Shown: positions 28,916 through 38,461 of the stretch, in pieces
How the letters are laid out: each line of letters starts with the position of its first letter
Position numbering within the stretch: the first letter of the stretch is position 1
Assembly (NCBI RefSeq): GCF_002294985.1
Contig: NZ_NSGE01000010.1
Coordinates: 124,001 to 188,000, forward strand
Direction: 5' to 3'
Source: Mesorhizobium sp. WSM3862
GTDB lineage: Bacteria > Pseudomonadota > Alphaproteobacteria > Rhizobiales > Rhizobiaceae
Length of the DNA: 64,000 bases
The notes under the pieces: model-generated
The model's database searches: none
What the model was told of the DNA's origin: nothing
Seen by the model: the letters and a program-made list of their open reading frames with translations, nothing else
Position numbers and translations under genes: made by a program

Positions 28916-29845
28916 ATGGCAATTCTCCTCATCGCCGAACACGATAACGCAACCCTTTCCGATCAGACGGCCAAGGCGCTGTCGGCGGCCCTCCAGATCA
29001 GCTCGGATGTCGACGTGCTGGTGGCCGGCAAGGGCGCCAAGGGCGCTGCCGACGCCGCCGCCAAGCTGAAGGGCGTGCGCAAGGTGCTGCTCGTCGAAGC
29101 CGACGAGCTTGCCGAGCGCCTCGCCGAGCCGACGGCAGCTCTCGTGGTGTCGCTTGCGGGCGGCTACGATACGATCGTCGCGCCGGCGACCTCCGCCGGC
29201 AAGAACATCGCGCCACGCGTGGCCGCACTCCTCGACGTCGCCCAGGTGTCGGAAATCATCGAAGTGGTCTCGCCTGATACTTTCAAGCGGCCGATCTATG
29301 CCGGCAACGCCATCCAGACCGTGCAGGCGACCGACGCCAAGAAGGTGATCACGGTGCGCACCGCCTCCTTCCAGGCTGCGCCCGAGGGCGGCTCGGCTTC
29401 GGTCGAGACAGTCAACGCTGCCGCCAATCCCGGCCTTTCCACCTTTGTCGAGAACAAGCTTTCCGAGACCGACCGTCCGGAGCTGACTTCGGCCAAGATT
29501 ATCATCTCGGGCGGCCGCGCGCTGGGCTCGGCGGAGAAGTTCCAGGAAGTTATCCTGCCCGTCGCCGACAAGCTTGGCGCCGCTGTCGGCGCCTCGCGCG
29601 CCGCGGTCGACGCCGGCTACGCCCCCAACGACTGGCAGGTCGGCCAGACCGGCAAGGTGGTCGCCCCCGACCTCTACATCGCCGTCGGCATTTCCGGCGC
29701 CATCCAGCACCTAGCCGGCATGAAGGACTCCAAGGTCATCGTCGCCATCAACAAGGACGAGGAGGCGCCGATCTTCCAGGTTGCCGACTACGGCCTGGTC
29801 GGCGATCTCTTCGTCATCCTGCCGGAGCTGCAAAAGGCGCTTTGA
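28916..29845 (+). CDS. etfA: Electron transfer flavoprotein alpha subunit
   Basis: A 309-residue ETF alpha subunit. The C-terminal FAD domain is complete: SGGRALGSAEKFQ, GAAVGASRAAVDAGYAPNDW, QVGQTGKVVAPDLYIAVGIS, SGAIQHLAGMKDSKVIVAIN. It starts 23 bp after etfB behind AGGAAAGGA and is surely co-transcribed with it. It shares etfB's elevated GC content. It pairs with EtfB as a heterodimer. The next gene on the strand is a wrecked purU, an arrangement consistent with a former betaine/N-methyl-amino-acid oxidation block. Confidence 0.95.
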   Translation: MAILLIAEHDNATLSDQTAKALSAALQISSDVDVLVAGKGAKGAADAAAKLKGVRKVLLVEADELAERLAEPTAALVVSLAGGYDTIVAPATSAGKNIAPRVAALLDVAQVSEIIEVVSPDTFKRPIYAGNAIQTVQATDAKKVITVRTASFQAAPEGGSASVETVNAAANPGLSTFVENKLSETDRPELTSAKIIISGGRALGSAEKFQEVILPVADKLGAAVGASRAAVDAGYAPNDWQVGQTGKVVAPDLYIAVGISGAIQHLAGMKDSKVIVAINKDEEAPIFQVADYGLVGDLFVILPELQKAL

Positions 29846-29886
29846 CGCCCCAAATCTAAATCGCCGGCACCAACGGAAAACAATCC

Positions 29887-30769
29887 ATGAATCAATATGT
29901 TCTGACGGTCTCATGCCCGGCCGCACGGGAATCGGTACTGCGATATCGAGCCTCCTCTCAGCTCAAGGCTGCAACATTGTCGACAGTTCGCAGTTCGATG
30001 ACCTCGATACGGGTAAGTTCTTTATGCGCGTCTATTTTATCAGCGAGGAGGGAGCTGAACGGGAGGCAATCGAAGAGGGTTTGCAACCGTTTGCGGACGA
30101 GTTCCGCATGTAGTGGAATATGCACGACGGCACGCATCGCATGAAGGTTCTGTTGATGGTTTCGAACCTCGGGCACTGTCTGAATGATCTCCTCTACCGT
30201 TGGAAGATCGGTGCGCTGCCGACCGACATCGTCGGCGTTGGTCTCCAGCCACCTGACTTAATCAGAAACTGGTCGTCAACCACGATATTCCTTTCCACCA
30301 CATCAAAGTCACGAAGGAAAATAAGCCGCAGGCCGAGGCCCAGCTGATGTACGTCGTTGAACAGACGGGGACAGAACTCGTCGTGCTCCCCCGATACATG
30401 CAGGTAACTCCAATGGATCTGCAAGAAGATGTCCGGCCGGATCATCAACATTCATCATTAATTCCTTCCATCCTTCAAGGGCGCGTACCCGTGCAAAAGG
30501 CTTTCGAGCGCGGTGTGAAGCTGATCTGCGTGACGGCGCACTACGTTACAGCTGATCTCGACGAGGGTCCGATCATCGAGCAAGACGTTGCCCGTATCAC
30601 ACATGCGCAGAGCACCGAAAACTACGTCTCCATCGGCCGTGATGCGGAAAGCCATGTATTGGACCGCGCAATCCACGCGCATACCCACTATCCCACCTTC
30701 ATCAACTGGAACCGAACCGTGGTCTTCCCGGCAAGCCCCGGTTCTCACCGTTCCGAAAGGATGGGCTGA
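29887..30769 (+). pseudogene. purU: Formyltetrahydrofolate deformylase, multiply disrupted
   Basis: Near full length (about 880 bp) but broken. MNQYVLTVSCPA (ACT domain start) shifts frame to LLSAQGCNIVDSSQFDDLDT and continues to FADEFRM, where a TAG replaces a sense codon. MKVLLMVSNLGHCLNDLLYR follows in frame, then another shift leads to FHHIKVTKENKP. SGRIINIHH with a stop, and finally AHYVTADLDEGPIIEQDVAR to the true C-terminus SERMG, need two more frame changes. The active-site Asp region is therefore present but unreachable. PurU releases formate from 10-formyl-THF and often accompanies demethylation genes. Confidence 0.9.
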
Positions 30770-31417
30770 GATGGCGTCCGGGTCGACGCAAGCGAGTTCC
30801 GGTTTGCCCTTTCAATAGCCACCATAGACGCCGCGTACCGATTGACAGCGGGACCAGCCTCACGCGTGCTCTGTCCCGAGTCGGGAATTATCGACCAAGG
30901 ATACGCCTTTCTAACATCGTTCGTGGATCCTCGCCTGATCGAATCCGGATAGCTTCGGCAGTTCGTCCGCCGTTTCAACCGCACTCAGCTCAGCGTGCTA
31001 TTTGAGGCTGGGAGCGCGGCGGCCGCCCCTGACGGCCGCGCAATCCACCACATCGCTCGATAGCTACGCTGAACGCGCCGCTTGCCGCGCCGGCATGCCT
31101 TTGGTCCGCAGCCTTCAAGCCCCAACCCCCACAACTCTCCCCTGCGTCCACCCCCATTGAGGTGGATATTGGATCAGGACGAAACGCGGCTATCGCAGCT
31201 GCCCGTTTTTTAGTTGAACAACGAGGGCATAACGCCCGTCGTGCGAATTCTGCGCGAGCGGCTTCAGAACGCTGATTTCCTGCGGATGGGGGCGGATATT
31301 TCGCTCAAGCCGGGCTGTGGGACGAGCTAAGTTAAAAGAACCGGCACCGGCCGTCCTCTCGCGTTTGAAACCGGCCACTAAGCCTTACAGGCTGCCCAAC
31401 TTGAAGGAGTCCGCCTT
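30770..31417. other. No gene recognised
   Basis: Short frames only. The right end carries GAAGGAG (31402-31408), the ribosome binding site of the second EctB gene. No good -24/-12 or NifA-type motif was seen. Confidence 0.4.
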
Positions 31418-32716
31418 ATGAACCAGATCGCCAAAGATGTGAGCCTCGCACTTTTCGACCGCTTGGAGTCTGAGGTGCGTAGCTACGTCCGCTCGTTTCC
31501 GGTCCTATTCGACCGGGGAGTTGGTACGACGCTCACAGCGGCGGACGGTCAGGAATATCTGGACTTTTTCGGTGGCGCGGGTGCGCTCAATTACGGCCAT
31601 AACAACCCAGCATTCAAGCAGGCGCTGTTAGACTATATCGAGCGCGATGGGATCGTGCACAGCCTTGACCTGGCTACAACAGCCAAGAAGGGATTTATTG
31701 AAGCTTTCGAGCGCTATATTCTGAAGCCCCGTAGTCTGACGTACAAACTGCAGTTCACGGGTCCTACGGGTGCCAATGCCGTAGAAGCGGCGCTGAAGCT
31801 GGCTCGCCAGGTAACCGGTCGGTCAAATATTGTCTCCTTTACTGGGTCCTATCATGGGGTCAGCGCGGGATCGTTGGCGGCGACCGCGAATAACTACATG
31901 AGGGCAGCGGCAGGCTTCCCGCTCGCTCATGTGACATCGTTGCCATTCGAAGGTTACATAGGGGACTCGTTTGACACGATAGCCTACCTCGAGAAGCTTC
32001 TCGTGGATCCGTCAAGCGGGTTTGATTCCCCTGCCGCGGTGATCCTCGAGGCAGTTCAAGGCGAAGGGGGAATTAACGCCGCCAGCGTTGAATGGTTGCA
32101 GCGGTTGCGTGAGCTAACTTCGCGGCACGGGATTTTACTGATCCTGGATGACATCCAGGCTGGTGTCGGACGCACGGGGAAATTCTTCAGTTTTGAACCA
32201 TCTGGCATCGTGCCAGACATCGTTACCCTGTCCAAGTCGTTGTCGGCATACGGCACGCCGATGGCTCTTGTTCTAATCAAGCCCGACCTGGATGTTTGGA
32301 AGCCGGCAGCGCATACTGGGACCTTTCGGGGCAACAATTTGGCCTTCATTACTGCTCGCGCGGCGCTTGAAACTTACTGGTCTGATTCAAAGTTCGAGGA
32401 TGAGATTGCGCGGAAATCTGAGATCCTGGCTGCGGAGCTTGCATCTATTGCCGCCGATCACCAAGCTCTCGGGCTAAGCGTGAGGGGCCGCGGCCTGATG
32501 TATGGGCTCGTTTCACCAAAGAATCATTCGTTGCCTGCGCGTGTTTCGAAGGAGGCCTTCGCTCGCCGTCTGCTCTTAGAAACCGCTGGCTCATACGGTG
32601 AAGTGCTAAAGTTCATGCCGGCCCTCACTATAGCCGAGGCTGATCTGCGTCGGGGCTTGTCAATCATCCGTGACTGCGTACGAGCGGTGCAGGACGGCGC
32701 GGCGGCAAGTCGCTGA
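31418..32716 (+). CDS. ectB: Diaminobutyrate-2-oxoglutarate transaminase, EctB-type (copy 2)
   Basis: A 432-residue EctB-group aminotransferase, clearly paralogous to the copy at 21.6 kb, with long identical blocks such as LFDRGVG, ALNYGHNNPAFK and DDIQAGVGRTG. The PLP lysine is K273 in TLSKSLSAYGTP. It is 10 residues shorter at the N-terminus and starts behind GAAGGAG. It heads a same-strand series with an aldehyde dehydrogenase and a GMC oxidoreductase. With the dehydrogenase, diaminobutyrate could be converted to aspartate semialdehyde and on to aspartate. Direction in vivo (synthesis or use) cannot be read from sequence. No ectA or ectC is present. Confidence 0.9.
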   Translation: MNQIAKDVSLALFDRLESEVRSYVRSFPVLFDRGVGTTLTAADGQEYLDFFGGAGALNYGHNNPAFKQALLDYIERDGIVHSLDLATTAKKGFIEAFERYILKPRSLTYKLQFTGPTGANAVEAALKLARQVTGRSNIVSFTGSYHGVSAGSLAATANNYMRAAAGFPLAHVTSLPFEGYIGDSFDTIAYLEKLLVDPSSGFDSPAAVILEAVQGEGGINAASVEWLQRLRELTSRHGILLILDDIQAGVGRTGKFFSFEPSGIVPDIVTLSKSLSAYGTPMALVLIKPDLDVWKPAAHTGTFRGNNLAFITARAALETYWSDSKFEDEIARKSEILAAELASIAADHQALGLSVRGRGLMYGLVSPKNHSLPARVSKEAFARRLLLETAGSYGEVLKFMPALTIAEADLRRGLSIIRDCVRAVQDGAAASR

Positions 32717-32877
32717 CAGGAGAGGCGTACGACAAAAGCAGCACCGATCGGTTTGCATTTGTCTTCGCAGGGAAGTTCCGTGCCTATGCAATCCGAACGG
32801 GTTTCCGCTACAGCTCGAGAACCCACGGATTTGCCGCATGTCAGTACTTCTGCGTGATGATTAGTTTGGAGGATTTG

Positions 32878-34350
32878 ATGGCTGGGGCAGAAGTTAACAG
32901 AAATTACATAGACGGAGAGTGGAGAGATTCTTCGTCCGGCGGACGGATCGAGGTTGACGACCCCTCAACTGGGGAGACCATTGCGGTCGTTGCAGAGGCA
33001 GGACCGGAAGACGTTCATCTCGCCGTTGCCGCCGCCAACCGAGTTTTTCGTGACCGCGTTCTGATAGACATGCATCCCTACGACCGGGGACAGATGCTCT
33101 TTCGTGTGGCAGACGCGATCGAGGCGCGTAGCGAGGAGATCGCGACCATTAACTGCATTGAAACGGGCAAGGCGTTGGATCTTGCCCGGGGGGAGGTCCG
33201 CACCGCTGTACGCTACCTGCGCTACTATGCTGGTTTGGCCGATAAGCTTGAAGGCCGATCGATCCCTCGCGGGGCCGAGTTCGTCGATTACACCGTCAGG
33301 AGCCCCTTCGGTGTTTCGGCCCAGATCGTGCCCTGGAACGGTCCTCTTGAACTAACGGCTCGTTCGCTTGCTTGCGCCATCGCTACCGGCAACTCAGTCG
33401 TAGTTAAGTCTCCCGAATTAGCTCCCCTGTCTGGGGTGGAGTTTGCGCGCGCCTGCGAAACCGCAGGGTTGCCTGCAGGGGCCGTCAACGTAATCACCGG
33501 TTACGGGCAGACCGCCGGCCGAGCGCTGATCGAACATCCCGATGTTCGTCACATCGTGTTCACGGGATCCACAGCAACCGGACGATCGGTGCTCAAGGCC
33601 GCGTCGGAACGCATCGTCCCCTGTATCATGGAACTGGGCGGCAAGTCAGCGGCAGTCGTGTATTCCGACGCAGATCTAGATGCTGTCGTAGACGCGGTGC
33701 GTGTCGGAACCTATCTGAATGCAGGTCAGAATTGCAACAACTTAACAAGACTGCTCGTCCAACGATCGATCGCAGACGAATTATTGGAGAAAGTGAAAGT
33801 TTGCGTCGAAGGACTAACCGTTGGCCCAGGGCGAGAAAATTGCGACATCACTCCCATGATCTCGCAGAAGCAGCGCAAGGGGGTCACGGAGGCCTTTGAG
33901 ATTGCCGCTTTGGAGGGGGCACGGGTGGTAACCGGTGGGGCCTCACTTTCGGATCGGAGCGGCTATTTCATGGCCGCTACGGTTTTTGCAGATGTCACGC
34001 GAGACAGTAATCTCTTCCAGAAAGAAGTATTCGGTCCCGTTCTTGCGGTAACCGCTTTCGATGACCCAGCTACGGGGATCGAATTAGCCAACGACACCGA
34101 TCAAGGGTTGGCAGCTGGAGTGTTCACGCGGGATATCGACCGTGCTCTTTGGTGCGCCGATCGCCTTTGGGCTGGCCAGGTGTACGTGAATGGATGGTAC
34201 GTCGGCGGAGTAGAAACACCATTCGGCGGCGTGAAGCAGTCTGGCTACGGCCGGGAAAAGGGACAGGAAGCACTTGACGGATACGTCCAGACAAGAAATA
34301 TCGGCATCCGGATCTCGCAGCCATCATCCGCTGAAGGCAGAAGGCACTAA
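32878..34350 (+). CDS. NAD(P)-dependent aldehyde dehydrogenase
   Basis: A 490-residue ALDH superfamily enzyme. The NAD-binding motif FTGSTATGRSVLKAA, catalytic E252 in MELGGKSA and nucleophile C286 in AGQNCNN are all present, as is the C-terminal PFGGVKQSGYGREKG. It resembles betaine-aldehyde/gamma-aminobutyraldehyde-type dehydrogenases. The start at ATG 32878 is set by GGAGGA five bases upstream; an in-frame ATG lies at 32857. It follows the EctB-like gene by about 160 bp and precedes a choline-dehydrogenase-like GMC gene by about 110 bp, so it could oxidise the aldehyde product of either. It appears functional. Confidence 0.88.
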   Translation: MAGAEVNRNYIDGEWRDSSSGGRIEVDDPSTGETIAVVAEAGPEDVHLAVAAANRVFRDRVLIDMHPYDRGQMLFRVADAIEARSEEIATINCIETGKALDLARGEVRTAVRYLRYYAGLADKLEGRSIPRGAEFVDYTVRSPFGVSAQIVPWNGPLELTARSLACAIATGNSVVVKSPELAPLSGVEFARACETAGLPAGAVNVITGYGQTAGRALIEHPDVRHIVFTGSTATGRSVLKAASERIVPCIMELGGKSAAVVYSDADLDAVVDAVRVGTYLNAGQNCNNLTRLLVQRSIADELLEKVKVCVEGLTVGPGRENCDITPMISQKQRKGVTEAFEIAALEGARVVTGGASLSDRSGYFMAATVFADVTRDSNLFQKEVFGPVLAVTAFDDPATGIELANDTDQGLAAGVFTRDIDRALWCADRLWAGQVYVNGWYVGGVETPFGGVKQSGYGREKGQEALDGYVQTRNIGIRISQPSSAEGRRH

Positions 34351-34459
34351 GGTCGCACCGTCACGTGCGATGAGGTATTTTCTTGCTTTCCGGTGCTTTG
34401 CTCGTGGGGTGCCTGCCGCGAAAATGCGTCGTGCGCACGCGCAAGGTAGGAGGAGGTCA

Positions 34460-36145
34460 TTGCTTTTCGACTATATAATTGTGGGTGCCGGTTCGTCGGG
34501 ATGCGTCATGGCGAACCGGCTATCGGCCAATGGCAGTCACGTCATGCTCATAGAGGCTGGTCCTGATTTTCCTCCGCACGCTACCCCTGATGATATCCTT
34601 GATGGGAACCCCACGCGTGCTTACTACAATCAACGGTACCAGTGGCCATCGCTTACCGCAGCCGTTGCGCGAGATAGGAACCGACGAGTCCACTATGAGC
34701 AAGCACGTGTCATCGGAGGAGGCTCCAGTATCAACGCCCAAGTCGCAAACCGGGGCGGCGCTGCCGATTATGATGAGTGGGCATCTACCGGCGCAACGGG
34801 TTGGGATTGGGAAGGTGTCCTCCCATATTTCCGCCGGCTTGAATGCGATATGGATTTTCGCGATCGCTTCCACGGCGATAGTGGGCCGCTGCCGATAAGC
34901 CGCGCGGACAGAGCTGAGTGGTCGGGGTTCGTCAACGCGGTGTCGACGGCTTTCGAAGATGAAAACATACCTTTCTGGCCAGACTTCAACGGTGAGTTCC
35001 GCGACGGCCACTCAGTTGTTCCACTCACAAACCTTAACCGTCGTCGCGTGTCGGCTGCGATGGCCTATTTGCCAGAGAGTGTGCGAGCTCGACCCAACCT
35101 AAAAATATTGTCTGATACAACCGTCCTAAAGTTAACCTGCTCGGGTCGCCAGGTGACGGGCGTTGATATCGATAGCAAAACTGGACCAAAGCCATATAGC
35201 GCTAAAACGGTGATCCTATGCGCAGGGGCAATACATTCGCCAGCGATATTGCTGCGATCTGGGATTGGGTCGGGTAAAGCCTTATCTGAACTCGGTATTC
35301 AAGTTGTCGCAGACCTTGAAGGGGTTGGAAAAAATCTGCAGGAGCACGCCGGGGTCGCCATATCGGCATACTTGAAGCCGAAGGATAGGATGCTGCCGAC
35401 CGCGACAGGATATATCCAGATGCATGCTCGATATTCTTCCGGTCACGACGGTTGCCCTCCCACCGACATGGCCGTCTCGATTCTGGCAAAGTCTGCTTGG
35501 CATCCCGTTGGCAAGCGTCTAGGGACGCTCAATTTCTGGGTCAATCGCGTCTACTCGACAGGAACTGTCTCCCTCGTAAGTCCCTCTCATCTCGCTGAGC
35601 CGGAAGTGAATTTTGACATGTTGAGCGACGAACGCGACGCTGAGCGGTTGAAGAGCGCGTTTCGATTCATTGCGAGACTGATCAATCATAAGGCTCTGGT
35701 GAGCACTGCGCTCGACCCTTTTCCGTCTACGTGGACGGGACGAGCAAAGCGCATAAGTAAGTACAACCGTTTGAATTACGGTATCACATCCTTTCTCGCG
35801 GCGCTCATGGACAGTTCCGCGTCACTCCGTCGAGGCCTTATCAGATTTGCAATCACCGATGGCCGCAGCATCTCAGACCTTCTAGACAATGACCAACTCC
35901 TTGATCGCTTTGTACGACAAAACGTTTTCGGGAACTTTCATCCAACGTCAACCTGCAGAATGGGATCTCCTCAGGATCCGGCCAGCGTTACCGATCCGTC
36001 AGGCCGCGTTCATGGAATGTCGGGCTTGAGAGTAGCCGATGCGTCGGTGATGCCATTCTGTCCACGAGCAAATACGAATATCCCTACCATTATGGTGGCC
36101 GAGAAGATGTCTGATGCCCTGCTGTATGACCGACAGCAGCAATAG
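34460..36145 (+). CDS. GMC-family FAD oxidoreductase (choline/alcohol dehydrogenase-like)
   Basis: A 561-residue GMC oxidoreductase. The FAD fold DYIIVGAGSSGCVMANRLSA begins at the N-terminus. The first GMC signature (RVIGGGSSINAQVANRG) and second signature region (GAIHSPAILLRSGIG) follow, and near the C-terminus lies the catalytic histidine segment FHPTSTCRMG. It should oxidise a primary alcohol to an aldehyde. The TTG start is chosen because AGGAGGAGG lies just upstream and the fold begins immediately; an upstream extension to 34274 overlaps the previous gene and has no family similarity. The neighbouring aldehyde dehydrogenase suggests a two-step alcohol-to-acid oxidation, as in BetA/BetB (inference). 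Confidence 0.85.
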   Translation: MLFDYIIVGAGSSGCVMANRLSANGSHVMLIEAGPDFPPHATPDDILDGNPTRAYYNQRYQWPSLTAAVARDRNRRVHYEQARVIGGGSSINAQVANRGGAADYDEWASTGATGWDWEGVLPYFRRLECDMDFRDRFHGDSGPLPISRADRAEWSGFVNAVSTAFEDENIPFWPDFNGEFRDGHSVVPLTNLNRRRVSAAMAYLPESVRARPNLKILSDTTVLKLTCSGRQVTGVDIDSKTGPKPYSAKTVILCAGAIHSPAILLRSGIGSGKALSELGIQVVADLEGVGKNLQEHAGVAISAYLKPKDRMLPTATGYIQMHARYSSGHDGCPPTDMAVSILAKSAWHPVGKRLGTLNFWVNRVYSTGTVSLVSPSHLAEPEVNFDMLSDERDAERLKSAFRFIARLINHKALVSTALDPFPSTWTGRAKRISKYNRLNYGITSFLAALMDSSASLRRGLIRFAITDGRSISDLLDNDQLLDRFVRQNVFGNFHPTSTCRMGSPQDPASVTDPSGRVHGMSGLRVADASVMPFCPRANTNIPTIMVAEKMSDALLYDRQQQ

Positions 36146-36269
36146 AGGGGATCGGTTGTCAGGCAAAGATCGCCGGATTGCGTTGCTAGTTTCGCGCGAA
36201 ATATGATGACAAACCCGCGGTGATCGACGGCCCGCTCGTTTAAGGAACATCTCGCATTCCGCGAATAAC

Positions 36270-36954
36270 AATTGCCAATGAGCCCCGGCCAGAGTGGCCA
36301 TCGCCACGCATCAGGATACGGGTGGTCGGCCAACGGGATGCGGCGCAGATAGCCGCGGATCTCCTCGCCCGTCTTGCCGGGGCGCAGGATCATGGCGACC
36401 GGGCGCCGGTGGCGGTGTCTTAGACATGGATCGGAAGGAAGCAACGCTCGAAAGGCATTGAAGAGCGACAGCTGCTGATGGCCGTGAACGACATCGAGCG
36501 TATCGTCGACGTCGAGCGTGACGCTTTTCGGCGGCGCGGCGTAGCTCGACAGCCACAGATCGACCAGCACGCGGCCGAGCCGGACGACGGTCCTGATGTC
36601 GGTCAGGTTTTCTGGCCGCGAACATGTTCGCTACGAGAACAGGTCGAGCCCGCTGTCGGGCAATCGACCGCAGGCGAGCGAAGGCTGGATCGGTGCACGG
36701 CCGATCGAGATCGTTGGCATCCTCATAACCGCAGGCGATGGCGAAGATACGGACGCGCAGAATGTCGGACATGGCGTGCGTTACGCGCGCTCGATCCAGT
36801 GGATCGTGGATCGCAAGCCGGTCGACCAGTCGCATCGGCCGCCAGAAGCATGACGCCGCCATCCGATGTGATGCGGCCGCCGTTAAACGCAGCCGTGATC
36901 TCCTTTCGTCCCACGGCTGGAAAAGACAGCGGCAGTAACGTATCCTCGGTCATG
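36270..36954 (-). pseudogene. IS1380-family transposase N-terminal half
   Basis: It begins MTEDTLLPLSFPAVGRKEIT and AFNGGRITSDGGVMLLAAD, the standard IS1380 N-terminus, then breaks. It continues as LVDRLAIHDPLDRARVTHAM, FAIACGYEDANDL and, in a third frame, SVTLDVDDTLDVVHGHQQLS with a DDE aspartate. Further reading is scrambled by 36.3 kb. It is complementary in extent to the C-terminal remnants at 9.6 and 25.7 kb. Confidence 0.85.
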
Positions 36955-37196
36955 GCGGTGTGGTTCGCGAGATGCGGTTGAAAGGTTGGCTTAAGCAACC
37001 GAATCCTAAGCACCACCAGCCTCAAAGGCCCATCGTCGTGCATAGGCGGGCTAGGTAGGTCTTCGAGCTGGGCAATGACTGGCCGAACGCACAAACGGCG
37101 GCCCGCGGTCGCCCTCGGTTTCTGATCGGCCGGATCTGACGGCGCAGTCCCCTGAAAACGTTCGCCTCGCGCCTTTAGCCTGGCATCAGGGCGTTG

Positions 37197-37213
37197 CTGG
37201 CACGACGCGTGCA
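37197..37213 (+). promoter_or_regulatory. Candidate sigma-54 -24/-12 promoter
   Basis: CTGGCACGACGCGTGCA matches the consensus YTGGCACG-N4-TTGCW at all but the first base of the -12 box, with GG (37199-37200) and GC (37211-37212) exactly 10 apart. It lies about 285 bp before the EhuB-like gene that heads the transporter operon. No TGT-N10-ACA was found in the 190 bp upstream, so the activator may not be NifA. Confidence 0.5.
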
Positions 37214-37497
37214 CTGCCTCTATTTCGAACGACAGTCGGGCCTCCGATACACCACAGCCATTAACTTCCTGTGAGAGAGAACGTGGAGCTTAATTTTCCA
37301 ACAGATGTGGCACAGTTGGCATGGCAGCGCGGGAATCGCCGGATTCCTGCGCCTGCAAACCAAATTTGCCCGAAATGCTGCGCCTTAACTGGTATTGTAA
37401 TCGTCCTAGAAAGAGGAAACCACACATCAAATCGTATAAGAATGTTAGGGTGTCACCCTGTCTTTGGCGAAACAGCCCGAAGCACAAGGAGGAATCT

Positions 37498-38382
37498 ATG
37501 ATCAAGCATCAACACCAAATAGGCCGAACCGATCCCTTGAGACGTTCAGTTCTGAGGGGAATGGCCGCACTCGGCATCACGGCAGCGGCGATGGGCTCGC
37601 TGGCGGGCTCCGCCTCTGCAGGTGAGTTACTGGAAAGAATCAAAAGTGGCGGCCCGGTCCGGATCGGTTTCTCGAGTGATCGCGTGTGGGGGTTCAGAGG
37701 CGGCAATAACGAAATGCTTGGAATCGGCAATGTCTTGGTTCTGGAGCTTTTCAAGAAGTTGGGTGCCACGAAATTCGCGCCCGTTGATATGGAATGGGGG
37801 TCCCTTATCCCTGCTATGCAGGCCGGGCGCATTGACGTCATAACCGGCGGAATGTTTATCTTGCCGCAACGTTGTCGCAATGTCCTTTTCACTAATCCCT
37901 ACGGAACTGTTTATGGCACGATTGTGGTCCCGAAAGGGAACCCGAAGGGACTGCATTCCTTGCCCGATATCCGTGACAAGGGGCTGACGTTCGTGACCGG
38001 TGCCGGGTATGCCGACGTGAAAAGAGCGCAAGAGACAGGCATCCCGGACGATAAAATCATGCAGGTTGCCGGCTATGTAGAAATAGCTCAGGCAGTCAAG
38101 TCCGGTCGCGCCGATGCCGGGGGTGGCGAATATCTGGGAATAAAAGGCGCGATCCGCAACGACGACTCATTGGAACTGGCCGCCCCCTTCATACCAAATT
38201 ATAAGCCCGGCTATCCTGCGTTCGCATTCCCTCAAGGCGAGCAGGACACAGTCGATGCCATCAATGAGCTGATGATGGACTATATCGGCTCTGACGAGAT
38301 GATGTCATTGGTCAGCGAGTACGGATACGATAAGTCGCTTTTGCCGGATGGGAGCAAAACCGCCGATCTCTGCAAATCGTGA
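37498..38382 (+). CDS. ehuB: EhuB-like periplasmic solute-binding protein 2
   Basis: A 294-residue binding protein of the ectoine/hydroxyectoine (EhuB) group. The signal region contains LRRSVLRGMAALG followed by a hydrophobic run and ASAG, a twin-arginine-like pattern. The mature protein has IKSGGPVRIGFSS, EWGSLIPAMQAGRIDVITGG, MFILPQRCRNVLFTNP and VTGAGYADVKRAQE. AAGGAGG sits before ATG 37498. It heads ehuC-ehuD-ehuA-like genes on the same strand, so this is the binding protein of that importer. Aromatic cage residues differ from paralogues 1 and 3 (VWGFRGGNNEMLG), suggesting a different ligand preference. A sigma-54-like promoter lies upstream. Confidence 0.88.
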   Translation: MIKHQHQIGRTDPLRRSVLRGMAALGITAAAMGSLAGSASAGELLERIKSGGPVRIGFSSDRVWGFRGGNNEMLGIGNVLVLELFKKLGATKFAPVDMEWGSLIPAMQAGRIDVITGGMFILPQRCRNVLFTNPYGTVYGTIVVPKGNPKGLHSLPDIRDKGLTFVTGAGYADVKRAQETGIPDDKIMQVAGYVEIAQAVKSGRADAGGGEYLGIKGAIRNDDSLELAAPFIPNYKPGYPAFAFPQGEQDTVDAINELMMDYIGSDEMMSLVSEYGYDKSLLPDGSKTADLCKS

Positions 38383-38461
38383 GGCTTAGTATCACCGTTC
38401 TTCCCCGCTCCTAATGCGTGTCCCTTGCCCTCGGCCGGGGAACGTCAAATAGGATAGAAAC

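Noticed and set aside
27894..29710. Two long minus-strand open frames (342 and 316 codons) over etfBA
   Set aside because: They are antisense to clearly coding etfB and etfA, low in complexity and free of family motifs; they result from the high GC third positions.
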